A program made the translations under genes and the position numbers. 13,856 nt of DNA from Lachnospiraceae bacterium UBA6452 (GTDB taxonomy: Bacteria; Bacillota; Clostridia; Lachnospirales; Lachnospiraceae): NCBI GenBank assembly GCA_002441865.1, contig DJNY01000187.1:3470-17325 (forward strand), in the 5' to 3' direction. This document shows positions 6,424 through 13,599 of the stretch, piece by piece; the stretch's first letter is position 1; every line of letters starts with the position of its first letter. The notes beneath the pieces are model-generated. The model worked only from the letters and a program-made list of their open reading frames with translations. It did no database searches and was not told the DNA's origin.

Positions 6424-6438
6424 TTGATTTCAAATCAA
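6424..6438. promoter_or_regulatory. 15-bp perfect palindrome in the MMPL leader
   Basis: TTGATTT-C-AAATCAA is perfectly symmetrical about base 6431 and ends 10 nt before the ribosome site of the MMPL gene. The one-base centre rules out an RNA hairpin of full length, so a protein-binding DNA site is the more likely reading. Confidence 0.4.
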
Positions 6439-6458
6439 AGAAAGAGATGAGGAAAGTT

Positions 6459-8549
6459 ATGGACAAATTTAGCAGAGGTATTGTAAAAAGCCGTTTTGTC
6501 ATCTTCATCGTCAGTCTGGTGCTTCTTGTACCGTCCTTTTTTGGATACATAAGCACAAGAGTTAATTACGATGTCCTCTCTTACCTGCCAAAAGATATTG
6601 AAACAATGGTAGGTCAGGACGTTCTGACAGAGGATTTTGGAACAGGCGCTTTTTCAATGATCGTTACCGAGGGGCTTCCCTATAAGGATGTCTCCAAACT
6701 GAAAGAAAAAATAGAAGATGTCGATCATGTAAAAAAAGTAATCTGGTATGACAGCTTCGCAGATATCTCCATTCCGACAGAGCTTCTTCCACAGGAGCTG
6801 CAGGATGCATTTGCAAAAGGAGATGCAACTCTGATGATCGCCATGTTTGATACGACAACAAGTGCGGATGAAACAATGGATGCGATCGAAGAGATCCGTG
6901 ATGTGACACAGAACCAGTGCTTCGTCAGTGGTATGTCAGCGGTTGTAACGGATACAAAGAACTTATCCAACAAAGAAACACCGATCTATGTACTGATCGC
7001 CGTTATTCTTTGTAGTATCATTCTTTCCCTGACAATGGATTCCTACATCATTCCGCTTTTCTTCTTACTGAGTATCGGAATGGCAATTGTATATAACCTG
7101 GGTTCCAATGTCTTTATGGGACAGATTTCCTATATTACGAAGGCGCTCGCCGCGGTATTGCAGCTGGGTGTTACGCTTGACTATTCCATCTTCCTGTGGC
7201 ACAGCTACGAAGAGCAGCAGGAGTTATGCGGCGGAGATAAGAAAGAAGCAATGGCAAAAGCCATCAGCGCTACTTTCTCTTCCGTAGTCGGCAGTAGTAT
7301 TACAACGATCGCCGGATTTATCGCACTTTGCTTCATGAGCTTCACACTTGGTCTTGACCTTGGTATTGTCATGGCAAAGGGTGTTCTGATCGGTGTAATC
7401 GCCTGCGTAACCATTCTTCCGTCACTGATCCTGATCTTTGATGGTATTATAGAAAAGACAAAGCATAAACCACTGCTTCCGGAATTCCGGATTTCAAAGT
7501 TTGTGGCAAAGCATTACATTATCATTGCAGTGATTTTCGTAGTGCTCTGGATCCCGGCAGTTTTCGGTTATAACAGAACAAGCGTATATTACAATCTGGA
7601 TTCCACATTACCGGAAAGCCTGCCAAGTATCCAGGCAAATAACATACTGAACGATAAATTTGCCATGAATACAATGGAGATCGTTCTTGTGGATACAAAC
7701 CTTTCATCAAAGGAAAAGATGCAGCTTGCAAATGACATGAAAAATGTAGACGGTGTTAAAAGTGTACTTGGTCTTGACGCACTTGTCGGACCTGCAATTC
7801 CGGATGAACTGATTCCGGATGACATCAAGAGTGAGCTGATACAAAATGGCCGTGAAATGATGCTTGTCATGTCGGAATATAAAGTTGCATCCGATGAAGT
7901 CAACGAACAGTGTAATAAACTGGAAAAGATCATCAAGAGCTATGATGAGAGCGGAATGCTGATTGGTGAAGCACCTTGTACAAGAGATCTGATCAAGATC
8001 ACAGATAAGGACTTTAAGACAGTCAGTGCAGTTTCCATCGGTGTTATCTTCCTGATCATCGCGATCGTATTTAAGTCAATCTCATTACCGGTCATCCTTG
8101 TTATGACGATTGAGTTTGCAATCTTCGTCAATATGGGTATTCCGTACTATACAGGATCTGTTATCCCGTTCATCGCATCGATCGTAATCGGAACGATCCA
8201 ATTAGGTTCGACAGTCGATTATGCAATCCTGATGACGACAAGATATAAAGTAGAAAGAAATAATGGCAAGGATAAGAAGGAAGCGGTTACGATCGCTCAC
8301 CAGACATCTATCCAGTCAATCTTCGTCAGTGCCATGAGTTTCTTCGCAGCAACTTTTGGTGTAGGTGTTTATTCCGATATCGATATGATCAGCCAGTTAT
8401 GTACCTTAATGGCACGTGGCGCGATCATCAGTATGGTCACAGTTTTACTGGTACTTCCGTCCATGCTGATCATCTTTGATAAGCTGATCTGCGTCACAAG
8501 TATCGGAATTGGAAAGCGTTCTAAGAAAAATAAGGAGGAAGCATTATGA
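6459..8549 (+). CDS. MMPL/RND family transporter
   Basis: A 696-aa inner-membrane exporter with the internal duplication of the RND superfamily: each half has one helix (about 12-32 and 349-370), an extracytoplasmic domain, then five helices. The Asp-Tyr pairs associated with proton coupling in MmpL proteins are present in both halves, D241-Y242 in G-V-T-L-D-Y and D587-Y588 in G-S-T-V-D-Y. The extracytoplasmic loops are short for RND proteins, as in MMPL/YdfJ-like members of Gram-positives; lipids or hydrophobic compounds are typical cargo. ATG 6459 has a GAGG site six bases upstream; an in-frame ATG at 6381 lies in the terminator stem and is rejected. The gene ends in an ATGA overlap with the secreted repeat protein, implying coupled synthesis. 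Confidence 0.9.
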   Translation: MDKFSRGIVKSRFVIFIVSLVLLVPSFFGYISTRVNYDVLSYLPKDIETMVGQDVLTEDFGTGAFSMIVTEGLPYKDVSKLKEKIEDVDHVKKVIWYDSFADISIPTELLPQELQDAFAKGDATLMIAMFDTTTSADETMDAIEEIRDVTQNQCFVSGMSAVVTDTKNLSNKETPIYVLIAVILCSIILSLTMDSYIIPLFFLLSIGMAIVYNLGSNVFMGQISYITKALAAVLQLGVTLDYSIFLWHSYEEQQELCGGDKKEAMAKAISATFSSVVGSSITTIAGFIALCFMSFTLGLDLGIVMAKGVLIGVIACVTILPSLILIFDGIIEKTKHKPLLPEFRISKFVAKHYIIIAVIFVVLWIPAVFGYNRTSVYYNLDSTLPESLPSIQANNILNDKFAMNTMEIVLVDTNLSSKEKMQLANDMKNVDGVKSVLGLDALVGPAIPDELIPDDIKSELIQNGREMMLVMSEYKVASDEVNEQCNKLEKIIKSYDESGMLIGEAPCTRDLIKITDKDFKTVSAVSIGVIFLIIAIVFKSISLPVILVMTIEFAIFVNMGIPYYTGSVIPFIASIVIGTIQLGSTVDYAILMTTRYKVERNNGKDKKEAVTIAHQTSIQSIFVSAMSFFAATFGVGVYSDIDMISQLCTLMARGAIISMVTVLLVLPSMLIIFDKLICVTSIGIGKRSKKNKEEAL

Positions 8550-11161
8550 AAAAATCAGCAAAAGTAATTGCACTGGCATGTGCAACAGCGCTTTTGACTA
8601 CCACGATCTTTACGGATCAGGTATTAGCCGAAAAAGAAACTGATCAGGATCTGAGTGAGCAGGAGGAAACTCTGACAGATACTTTAAACTCTCAGTTCTC
8701 CTCAAGTGATACATCTGATGTGGATAAGGAAGAAACCGTATATGTCTTTACAGATGCCAACGGTAATACAGATCACATCTTAGTCAGTGACTGGTTAAAA
8801 AATAAAACCGGTGCAAAAACAATTGAAGATTCATCCGATCTGAAGGATATTGAAAATGTCAAGGGTGATGAAACCTACGATGGCAGCGGAGATAAGATCA
8901 CATGGAATGCAGATGGCAATGATATTTATTATCAGGGTACATCCACAAAACAGTCTCCGGTCAGCATCAAACTTTCTTATTACTTAGATGATAAGGAAGT
9001 TACACCGGAAGAAATTGCCGGTAAGAGTGGTAAGGTAAAGATCCGTTTTGATTATACAAACAATGAAACACAGGAAGTTGAAGTCAATGGTAAGAAAGAA
9101 ACCATTCATGTTCCGTTCGTTGTACTGAGTGGTCTGGTATTATCAAACGATAATTTCAAAAATATCGAAGTTACGAATGGTAAACTGATCTCCGAAGGTA
9201 ACAATTCCATTATCGCCGGTATTGCAATGCCGGGACTGAAGGATAGCTTACAGATCAATTCCAAGGATTTTGATACCGATAAGGTAAATGTTCCGGAATA
9301 TGTAGAGATCACAGCAGATGCAACGGATTTCTCACTGGATATGACAATGTCCATGATTCTGAGCGATATTTTAGATGATCTGTCATTCAACAGTGATGAT
9401 ATTGATACAAGTGAACTGACAGACAGTATGGATCAGCTGACAGATGCAACAGACCAGTTATTAGACGGTACAAAGCAGCTTTCAGACGGTACAGGAACTT
9501 TAAAAGAAAAAGTTGGCGAATTTAACGACGGACTGAGAACATTAGACAGTGGTATCGGTCAGTATACAGCAGGTGTGGCACAGCTTGCATCCGGTATCGG
9601 AGAATTGAAAGCCGGTACAAACCAGTTAGCAGCAGGTGTTCCACAGCTGACAAAGGGTGTAAAGCAGTTAAAAGACGGTGCTGTTTCCGCTAAAGACGGT
9701 GCAGACCAGTTAGTTGCAGGTTATGCAGGAACAGATAAATCAGCAGGCGCAGCAAGCGGTGCAAAATCACTGGCAAAGGGTGCCAAGACATTAGATAAGA
9801 GCATGGCAACAGCAGATCAGGGTGCACAGCAGTTAAAAGCAGGTGCGGATCAGATCGTTGCAGGTTATGCGGGAGACGGTACAGCAGCAAATCCGGGTGC
9901 AGCAAGTGCAGCAAGCCAGATTGCAGGCGGACTTTCCCAGTTAAATCAGGCAGTACAGAATATTTCACTTCCGGGTTCTACAACTACAACACCGGAACAG
10001 GCAGCAGCACAGGAAAAAGCAATTACAGATGCAGTTACAGCAGCTATGTCAACACCGGATGCACAGAAGGCAATTGCAAAAGCAGCAGGAACAGCAGGAA
10101 ATGCAGTTGACCAGAGTGCAATTACAGCAGCAGTAACAAGTGCGGTAACTGCAGCAATCCAGCAGTCTCTTGGCACAGCCGTACAGCAGGCTATGGTACA
10201 GCAGATTCAGGCAGGAAAGATGACGGTCAGCGGTAATACAGCAGATGTTATAACCGCAGTCGGACAGAGTATCGGAGGAAGTCTTGGTGCAAGTGTTGCA
10301 ACAAGCCTTGCAAGTGATACTACAATCAGCGCAGAAGTAGGTAAACAGATTACAAATGCAGTCGGCAGTGTAACACCTGGTATTGCAACAACAGCAGCAG
10401 GTATTGCAGGAAAAGCCGGTGCTTCCAAGGCAGTAGATCTTGCAAGTCAGCAGATCAGCGGCTTTGCTCCTCAGATCGATACCTTAAAGGCAAGTGTTAA
10501 ACAGTTAGCAGATGGTTCTGCAGCATTGAATCAGGGTATCAACAGTTTATATGATGGTTCAAAGCAGTTACAGACAGGTATCACAACACTAGCAAGCGGT
10601 ACTTCACAGCTTTCCGCAGGTGCAAGTGCACTGTCAGATGGCGCAGATGCTTTAAACAAAGGTATTAACGGTTACACAAATGCCAAGGGAGAAAAGGTAA
10701 CAGGTCTTTACGGTGGCACAAAGGCACTTGCAAAAGGTCTGAAACAGTTAAAGGCAGGTCTTGTGACTCTGGATTCCAAGAGTGCAACACTGGCAGCAGG
10801 TGTCATTAAATTAAACGAGGGCGCAGCAAAACTGGATGAAGGTGCTACAAAGCTGACAAACAGTTCTGAAACCTTAACAAGCGGATCTGCTAAGATCGTA
10901 GATGCAGGTAAGCAGCTTGCAGATGGTGTAGATACACTGGATGAAGGTGCAAACAAGTTAAATGACGGTATGATCGAATTTAACGAAGAAGGTATCCAGA
11001 AGCTGACAGATGCATTTGATGGTGATGTCAGTACATTACTTGACAGAGTAGATGCAGTGATGGAGGCAGGAAAAGATTATAATAACTTCAGTGGTGTTGC
11101 AGATGGTAAGAGCAGCAGCGTGAAGTTCATTATCAAAACAGAAGGCGTAAAAGCAGAGTAA
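8546..11161 (+). CDS. secreted LxxG heptad-repeat protein, partner of the MMPL transporter
   Basis: An 871-aa exported protein. Residues 1-28 are a Sec signal peptide (Lys2-Lys3, hydrophobic core, V-L-A before Glu29). An acidic linker leads to a beta-rich domain at about 60-260. Residues about 292-465 and 643-815 are runs of seven-residue x3-L-x2-G units (such as Q-L-A-S-G-I-G-E-L-K-A-G), the pattern of YhgE/Pip-type proteins, predicting long amphipathic helices. Between them lies an Ala/Thr-rich stretch with few charges (about 485-640). A unit beginning G-A-D-Q-[LI]-V-A-G-Y-A-G occurs at 385 and 433, an internal duplication. No membrane anchor or sortase signal is seen at the C-terminus, unlike YhgE/Pip, which end in membrane helices. 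The ATGA overlap with MMPL suggests a shared complex. Function beyond that is unknown. Confidence 0.75.
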   Translation: MKKSAKVIALACATALLTTTIFTDQVLAEKETDQDLSEQEETLTDTLNSQFSSSDTSDVDKEETVYVFTDANGNTDHILVSDWLKNKTGAKTIEDSSDLKDIENVKGDETYDGSGDKITWNADGNDIYYQGTSTKQSPVSIKLSYYLDDKEVTPEEIAGKSGKVKIRFDYTNNETQEVEVNGKKETIHVPFVVLSGLVLSNDNFKNIEVTNGKLISEGNNSIIAGIAMPGLKDSLQINSKDFDTDKVNVPEYVEITADATDFSLDMTMSMILSDILDDLSFNSDDIDTSELTDSMDQLTDATDQLLDGTKQLSDGTGTLKEKVGEFNDGLRTLDSGIGQYTAGVAQLASGIGELKAGTNQLAAGVPQLTKGVKQLKDGAVSAKDGADQLVAGYAGTDKSAGAASGAKSLAKGAKTLDKSMATADQGAQQLKAGADQIVAGYAGDGTAANPGAASAASQIAGGLSQLNQAVQNISLPGSTTTTPEQAAAQEKAITDAVTAAMSTPDAQKAIAKAAGTAGNAVDQSAITAAVTSAVTAAIQQSLGTAVQQAMVQQIQAGKMTVSGNTADVITAVGQSIGGSLGASVATSLASDTTISAEVGKQITNAVGSVTPGIATTAAGIAGKAGASKAVDLASQQISGFAPQIDTLKASVKQLADGSAALNQGINSLYDGSKQLQTGITTLASGTSQLSAGASALSDGADALNKGINGYTNAKGEKVTGLYGGTKALAKGLKQLKAGLVTLDSKSATLAAGVIKLNEGAAKLDEGATKLTNSSETLTSGSAKIVDAGKQLADGVDTLDEGANKLNDGMIEFNEEGIQKLTDAFDGDVSTLLDRVDAVMEAGKDYNNFSGVADGKSSSVKFIIKTEGVKAE

Positions 11162-11182
11162 TGAAATGGGGAGGTGCAAAGC

Positions 11183-11764
11183 ATGGATGCCAGTTTACTA
11201 TTGGTAATCGGAATTGCTTTAGGATTAGGCTTTGATTTATATGCTAAGGCAGTCTGCCAGGGAGCTTTGCTCTCCCGTATCGATAAAGCAAAGTTAGCGC
11301 TTGGACTTTTGGTCTGCGGTATTTACCAGCTGATCGTATTGCTGGTTGGATATGCACTGACGATCTGGCTCAGAGGTTCTTATCTGGCAGATAAAGGGGA
11401 AGCCTTAAATCCACTGATCAGTATGATCATCATTGCGGTGATCGCGATCAGAATGTTGAAAACAGCATGGAAAAACGAAAGCATAGTGGAAAGCAGACAT
11501 GATGAAAAATATCTGATCCGCATTTTCACAAGTCTTTGCCTGCAGGTTGGATTTTATACTCTTCTGACCGGTATTGCGCTTGGTATGATGCAGCTTCGAT
11601 CCATTTATGAGATCGGTATTTTAACAGTTGTCTGTATTATTGCCGTATTACTTGGTCTGGTTGGCGGATATCGTTTTGGATACAGCCAGAAAACCGGCGC
11701 TTATGCGATCGGTGGAAGTATTTTGGTTATTGTCGTAGTTGCGACAGGATTTTTATATCTTTGA
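11183..11764 (+). CDS. MntP-like (DUF204-like) small membrane protein
   Basis: A 193-aa protein of about six membrane helices in two three-helix halves. The first helix, G-L-G-F-D-L-Y-A-K-A-V-x-Q-G, resembles the M-D-A-F-A-V-S-I-x-x-G signature of MntP manganese exporters, with Asp18 in place. The second half ends like MntP with G-Y-x-F-G-x ... G-G-S-I-L-V-I. The matching helix of the second half (V-G-F-Y-T-L-L-T-G-I-A-L-G) has no aspartate where MntP has S-I-D-A, so manganese transport is uncertain. ATG 11183 has a GGGGAGG site eight bases upstream; an in-frame GTG at 11174 overlaps that site and is rejected. It lies 21 nt after the repeat-protein gene and closes the operon. Confidence 0.6.
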   Translation: MDASLLLVIGIALGLGFDLYAKAVCQGALLSRIDKAKLALGLLVCGIYQLIVLLVGYALTIWLRGSYLADKGEALNPLISMIIIAVIAIRMLKTAWKNESIVESRHDEKYLIRIFTSLCLQVGFYTLLTGIALGMMQLRSIYEIGILTVVCIIAVLLGLVGGYRFGYSQKTGAYAIGGSILVIVVVATGFLYL

Positions 11765-11797
11765 TCATTTTCAGATCCTTTCAGGATCTGCAATGAT
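11764..11797 (+). repeat. two-part stem-loop at the end of the MntP-like gene
   Basis: ATCATT (11764-11769) pairs with AATGAT (11792-11797), and CAGATCC (11772-11778) with GGATCTG (11784-11790), giving a 13-bp stem with a small internal loop and a TTTCA hairpin loop. It begins at the stop codon. No U-tract follows, so it may protect the mRNA end rather than terminate. Confidence 0.45.
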
Positions 11798-11819
11798 ATA
11801 TTTTCATTCCCTATTTGAT

Positions 11820-11850
11820 AACTGCCCGGTTCGCCGGGCAGTTGTTTTTT
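11820..11850 (+). terminator. strong rho-independent terminator
   Basis: AACTGCCCGG (11820-11829) and CCGGGCAGTT (11834-11843) form a perfect 10-bp GC-rich stem capped by a stable TTCG tetraloop, then GTTTTTT. It ends the MMPL/LxxG/MntP-like operon. Confidence 0.95.
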
Positions 11851-11882
11851 GTGTTATAGATATGAGGAAAATGTACGGCGCA

Positions 11883-11903
11883 ATAACCTGCGTAGCAGGT
11901 TAT
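11883..11903. repeat. 9-bp perfect inverted repeat upstream of hipB
   Basis: ATAACCTGC (11883-11891) and GCAGGTTAT (11895-11903) flank a GTA loop. No T-run follows on either strand close by. It lies at the left edge of the AT-rich hipBA segment; its role is unclear. Confidence 0.4.
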
Positions 11904-11943
11904 AGAAGTAAAACAGAGGAACAAAATCAAAAATGTGTTAAGT

Positions 11944-11972
11944 TTGACATGAAGTATATAATATAATAAAAT
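11944..11972 (+). promoter_or_regulatory. probable hipBA promoter
   Basis: A perfect TTGACA (11944-11949) is followed after 17 bases by TAAAAT (11967-11972), five of six matches to the -10 consensus. The first operator palindrome begins three bases later, at the expected transcription start, so a repressor bound there would block initiation. The surrounding TATATAATATAATA run offers other -10 choices. Confidence 0.65.
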
Positions 11973-11974
11973 AA

Positions 11975-12061
11975 GTCGTACGACATATTTTTAAAAACAT
12001 GTTATATAAATAAGTCGTACGACTATTTTTTAAAAAATGAAATATAATTTAGTGGTACAAC
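11975..12061. promoter_or_regulatory. three evenly spaced operator palindromes, probable HipB sites
   Basis: The perfect palindrome GTCGTACGAC occurs at 11975-11984 and 12014-12023, both inside a longer shared context (ATAAGTCGTACGAC then an AT-rich TATTTTT/AAAAA tail). A degenerate third copy, GTGGTACAAC, is at 12052-12061. Start-to-start spacings are 39 and 38 bp. Placement between promoter and hipB fits autorepression by HipB dimers, alone or with HipA. Confidence 0.75.
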
Positions 12062-12083
12062 TCATTTAAAAGGGTGAATGTTT

Positions 12084-12305
12084 ATGAAGATTATAGATTC
12101 AAAATCATTGGGGCATGCAATACGTACAAGAAGGAAAGAACTTGGATATACGCAGAGATACCTTTCAGAATTTACGGGGTTTAGTATTTCATTTATATCG
12201 CAACTCGAAAGAGGGAAACCGACTGCTGAGATTGAAAAAACAATACAACTTATGCATGTCTTGGGATTAGATATCTTAGTCGAGAAAAGGGGACAGTATG
12301 AATAA
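12084..12305 (+). CDS. hipB: HipB-like antitoxin, XRE family DNA-binding protein
   Basis: A 73-aa helix-turn-helix protein expected to neutralise the downstream kinase and repress its own operon. The XRE domain fills about residues 8-65: L-G-x-A-I-R-T-R-R-K-E-L-G-Y-T-Q-x-x-L-S, then G-F-S-I-S-F-I-S-Q-L-E-R-G-K-P-T as turn and recognition helix. It is slightly shorter than E. coli HipB (88 aa) and lacks a long C-terminal tail. I prefer ATG 12084, nine bases after AAAGGG; an in-frame ATG at 12078 is only three bases from that site. The end overlaps hipA by eight bases. Base use is more AT-rich than the upstream operons. Confidence 0.88.
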   Translation: MKIIDSKSLGHAIRTRRKELGYTQRYLSEFTGFSISFISQLERGKPTAEIEKTIQLMHVLGLDILVEKRGQYE

Positions 12306-13575
12306 ACTCAATGTTTATGTAGAAATACAGGGAAAGAACACGCTGATAGGTCACATTGATGTAAATAATGATCAGGGAATGTTTTCATATGAAGAAGAGT
12401 ATCTTCAAAATCCTAATTCCAGCCCCATATCTATTAGTTTGCCATTAGAGGAAAAGACTTTTAATGAACAAAGAACAAAAACGTTTTTTGATGGATTGCT
12501 TCCCGAGGGGTTTACAAGACGTTGTGTTGCTGGATGGATGCATAAAGAAGAAACGGATTACCTATCTATTTTAGCCGGATTAGGAAGAGAATGTCTTGGC
12601 GCAGTGAAAATTATAGCAACTGATGATAATTCAGATACTTTTTATTATCAAAAAATGACAAATGAAGAAGTAAAAAGATTGGCGCAGGAAGGAGCCACGG
12701 AATCTGCGGAATTGGTGACAAAATCTCATTTATCATTAACGGGAGCTTCCGGTAAGGTTGGCTTGTATTATAATGAAAAAAATAAAGATTGGTACCTTCC
12801 GGTAGGAAATGCACCAAGTACGCATATTGTAAAGCAAAGTCATATTCGATTAAAAAATATAGTTGCTAATGAGCAATTGTGTTTATTAACTGCAAAATTT
12901 TTAGGGATAGAAGTACCCAATAGTTTTATTATCAGAACCGAAGGAGATGATAAAGAAGATGTCCTTTTTGCAACCTCCAGATACGATAGAAAAATAACTG
13001 CATCAGGGGAAAAATGGAATGATATGACAATTCCTTATCGCTTACATCAAGAGGATTTTGCACAGGCTTTGGGTATTCCATCGGCAGAAAAGTATGAACA
13101 AAATAATGCTGGATATTTGCAAAAAATGTTTGCAGTTCTTCGTAATTATTCATCTCATCCAATAGAAGACCAATTGAAATTATGGAATATTTGTATATTT
13201 AATTATTTAATTGGTAATACAGATAATCATATTAAAAATCTTTCTTTATTATATAGTGAGAATTTAAAAGTTATAAAACTTGCTCCGGCATATGATATTA
13301 TTAGCACTATTGTTTATGAAAGCAGTATTGATCATATGGCAATCAGCATTGGAGATAGTTACAGATTAACCGATATTACAAGAGAGTCATTTGAGAAGGA
13401 AGCAATGAAAGATGGTTTGGGAAAAAATATTGCCATGAGACAATTTGATAAGATGGTGTCAGAGTTTAAAGATGCTTTATATTCTGCAGGCAAAATTCTG
13501 CAGAAACAAGGTTTTAAAATAGATTATATACAAAAAGAGATACTTTTAAAAGGTGGTATCAGTAAGTATATTTAA
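12298..13575 (+). CDS. hipA: HipA family serine/threonine kinase toxin
   Basis: A 425-aa full-length HipA-type kinase (E. coli HipA is 440 aa), whose known relatives phosphorylate translation factors such as glutamyl-tRNA synthetase and cause growth arrest. Residues 1-105 form the N-subdomain (V-Y-V-E ... F-F-D-G-L-L-P-E-G). Then come L-S-L-T-G-A-S-G-K (145-153), the glycine-rich loop in which Ser146 matches the autophosphorylated serine region; I-V-K (Lys179), the ATP-binding lysine; S-R-Y-D-R (227-231); L-H-Q-E-D-F-A-Q-A-L-G (249-259); the catalytic G-N-T-D309-N-H-I-K-N314; and L-A-P-A-Y-D332, the metal-binding aspartate. No key residue is missing, so it is probably active. It overlaps hipB by eight bases, a coupling typical of toxin-antitoxin pairs. 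The target here is unknown. Confidence 0.95.
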   Translation: MNKLNVYVEIQGKNTLIGHIDVNNDQGMFSYEEEYLQNPNSSPISISLPLEEKTFNEQRTKTFFDGLLPEGFTRRCVAGWMHKEETDYLSILAGLGRECLGAVKIIATDDNSDTFYYQKMTNEEVKRLAQEGATESAELVTKSHLSLTGASGKVGLYYNEKNKDWYLPVGNAPSTHIVKQSHIRLKNIVANEQLCLLTAKFLGIEVPNSFIIRTEGDDKEDVLFATSRYDRKITASGEKWNDMTIPYRLHQEDFAQALGIPSAEKYEQNNAGYLQKMFAVLRNYSSHPIEDQLKLWNICIFNYLIGNTDNHIKNLSLLYSENLKVIKLAPAYDIISTIVYESSIDHMAISIGDSYRLTDITRESFEKEAMKDGLGKNIAMRQFDKMVSEFKDALYSAGKILQKQGFKIDYIQKEILLKGGISKYI

Positions 13576-13599
13576 CCAAGATGAAAAGAAGGTATAGAC

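Noticed and set aside
6381..6458. Upstream in-frame ATG for the MMPL gene
   Set aside because: It lies within the right arm of the terminator and has no ribosome site; ATG 6459 has GAGG at proper spacing.
8546..8635. Lipoprotein signal on the LxxG protein because of Cys12
   Set aside because: The residues before Cys12 (Ala-Leu-Ala) do not give Leu/Val/Ile at -3, and the cysteine lies within the hydrophobic core; a V-L-A signal peptidase I site at 26-28 fits better.
9106..10956. Several minus-strand open frames in the LxxG repeat gene
   Set aside because: They are shadows produced by the repetitive Gly/Ala/Leu codons of the + strand gene; none has a plausible product or start site.
11739..11966. 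75-codon open frame over the end of the MntP-like gene
   Set aside because: It reads through the strong terminator and hairpins, lacks a ribosome site and its product looks random.
11975..12061. The repeated palindromes as a CRISPR or attachment site
   Set aside because: Only three short palindromic copies with AT-rich spacers, located in a toxin-antitoxin promoter; no cas or integrase gene is present.
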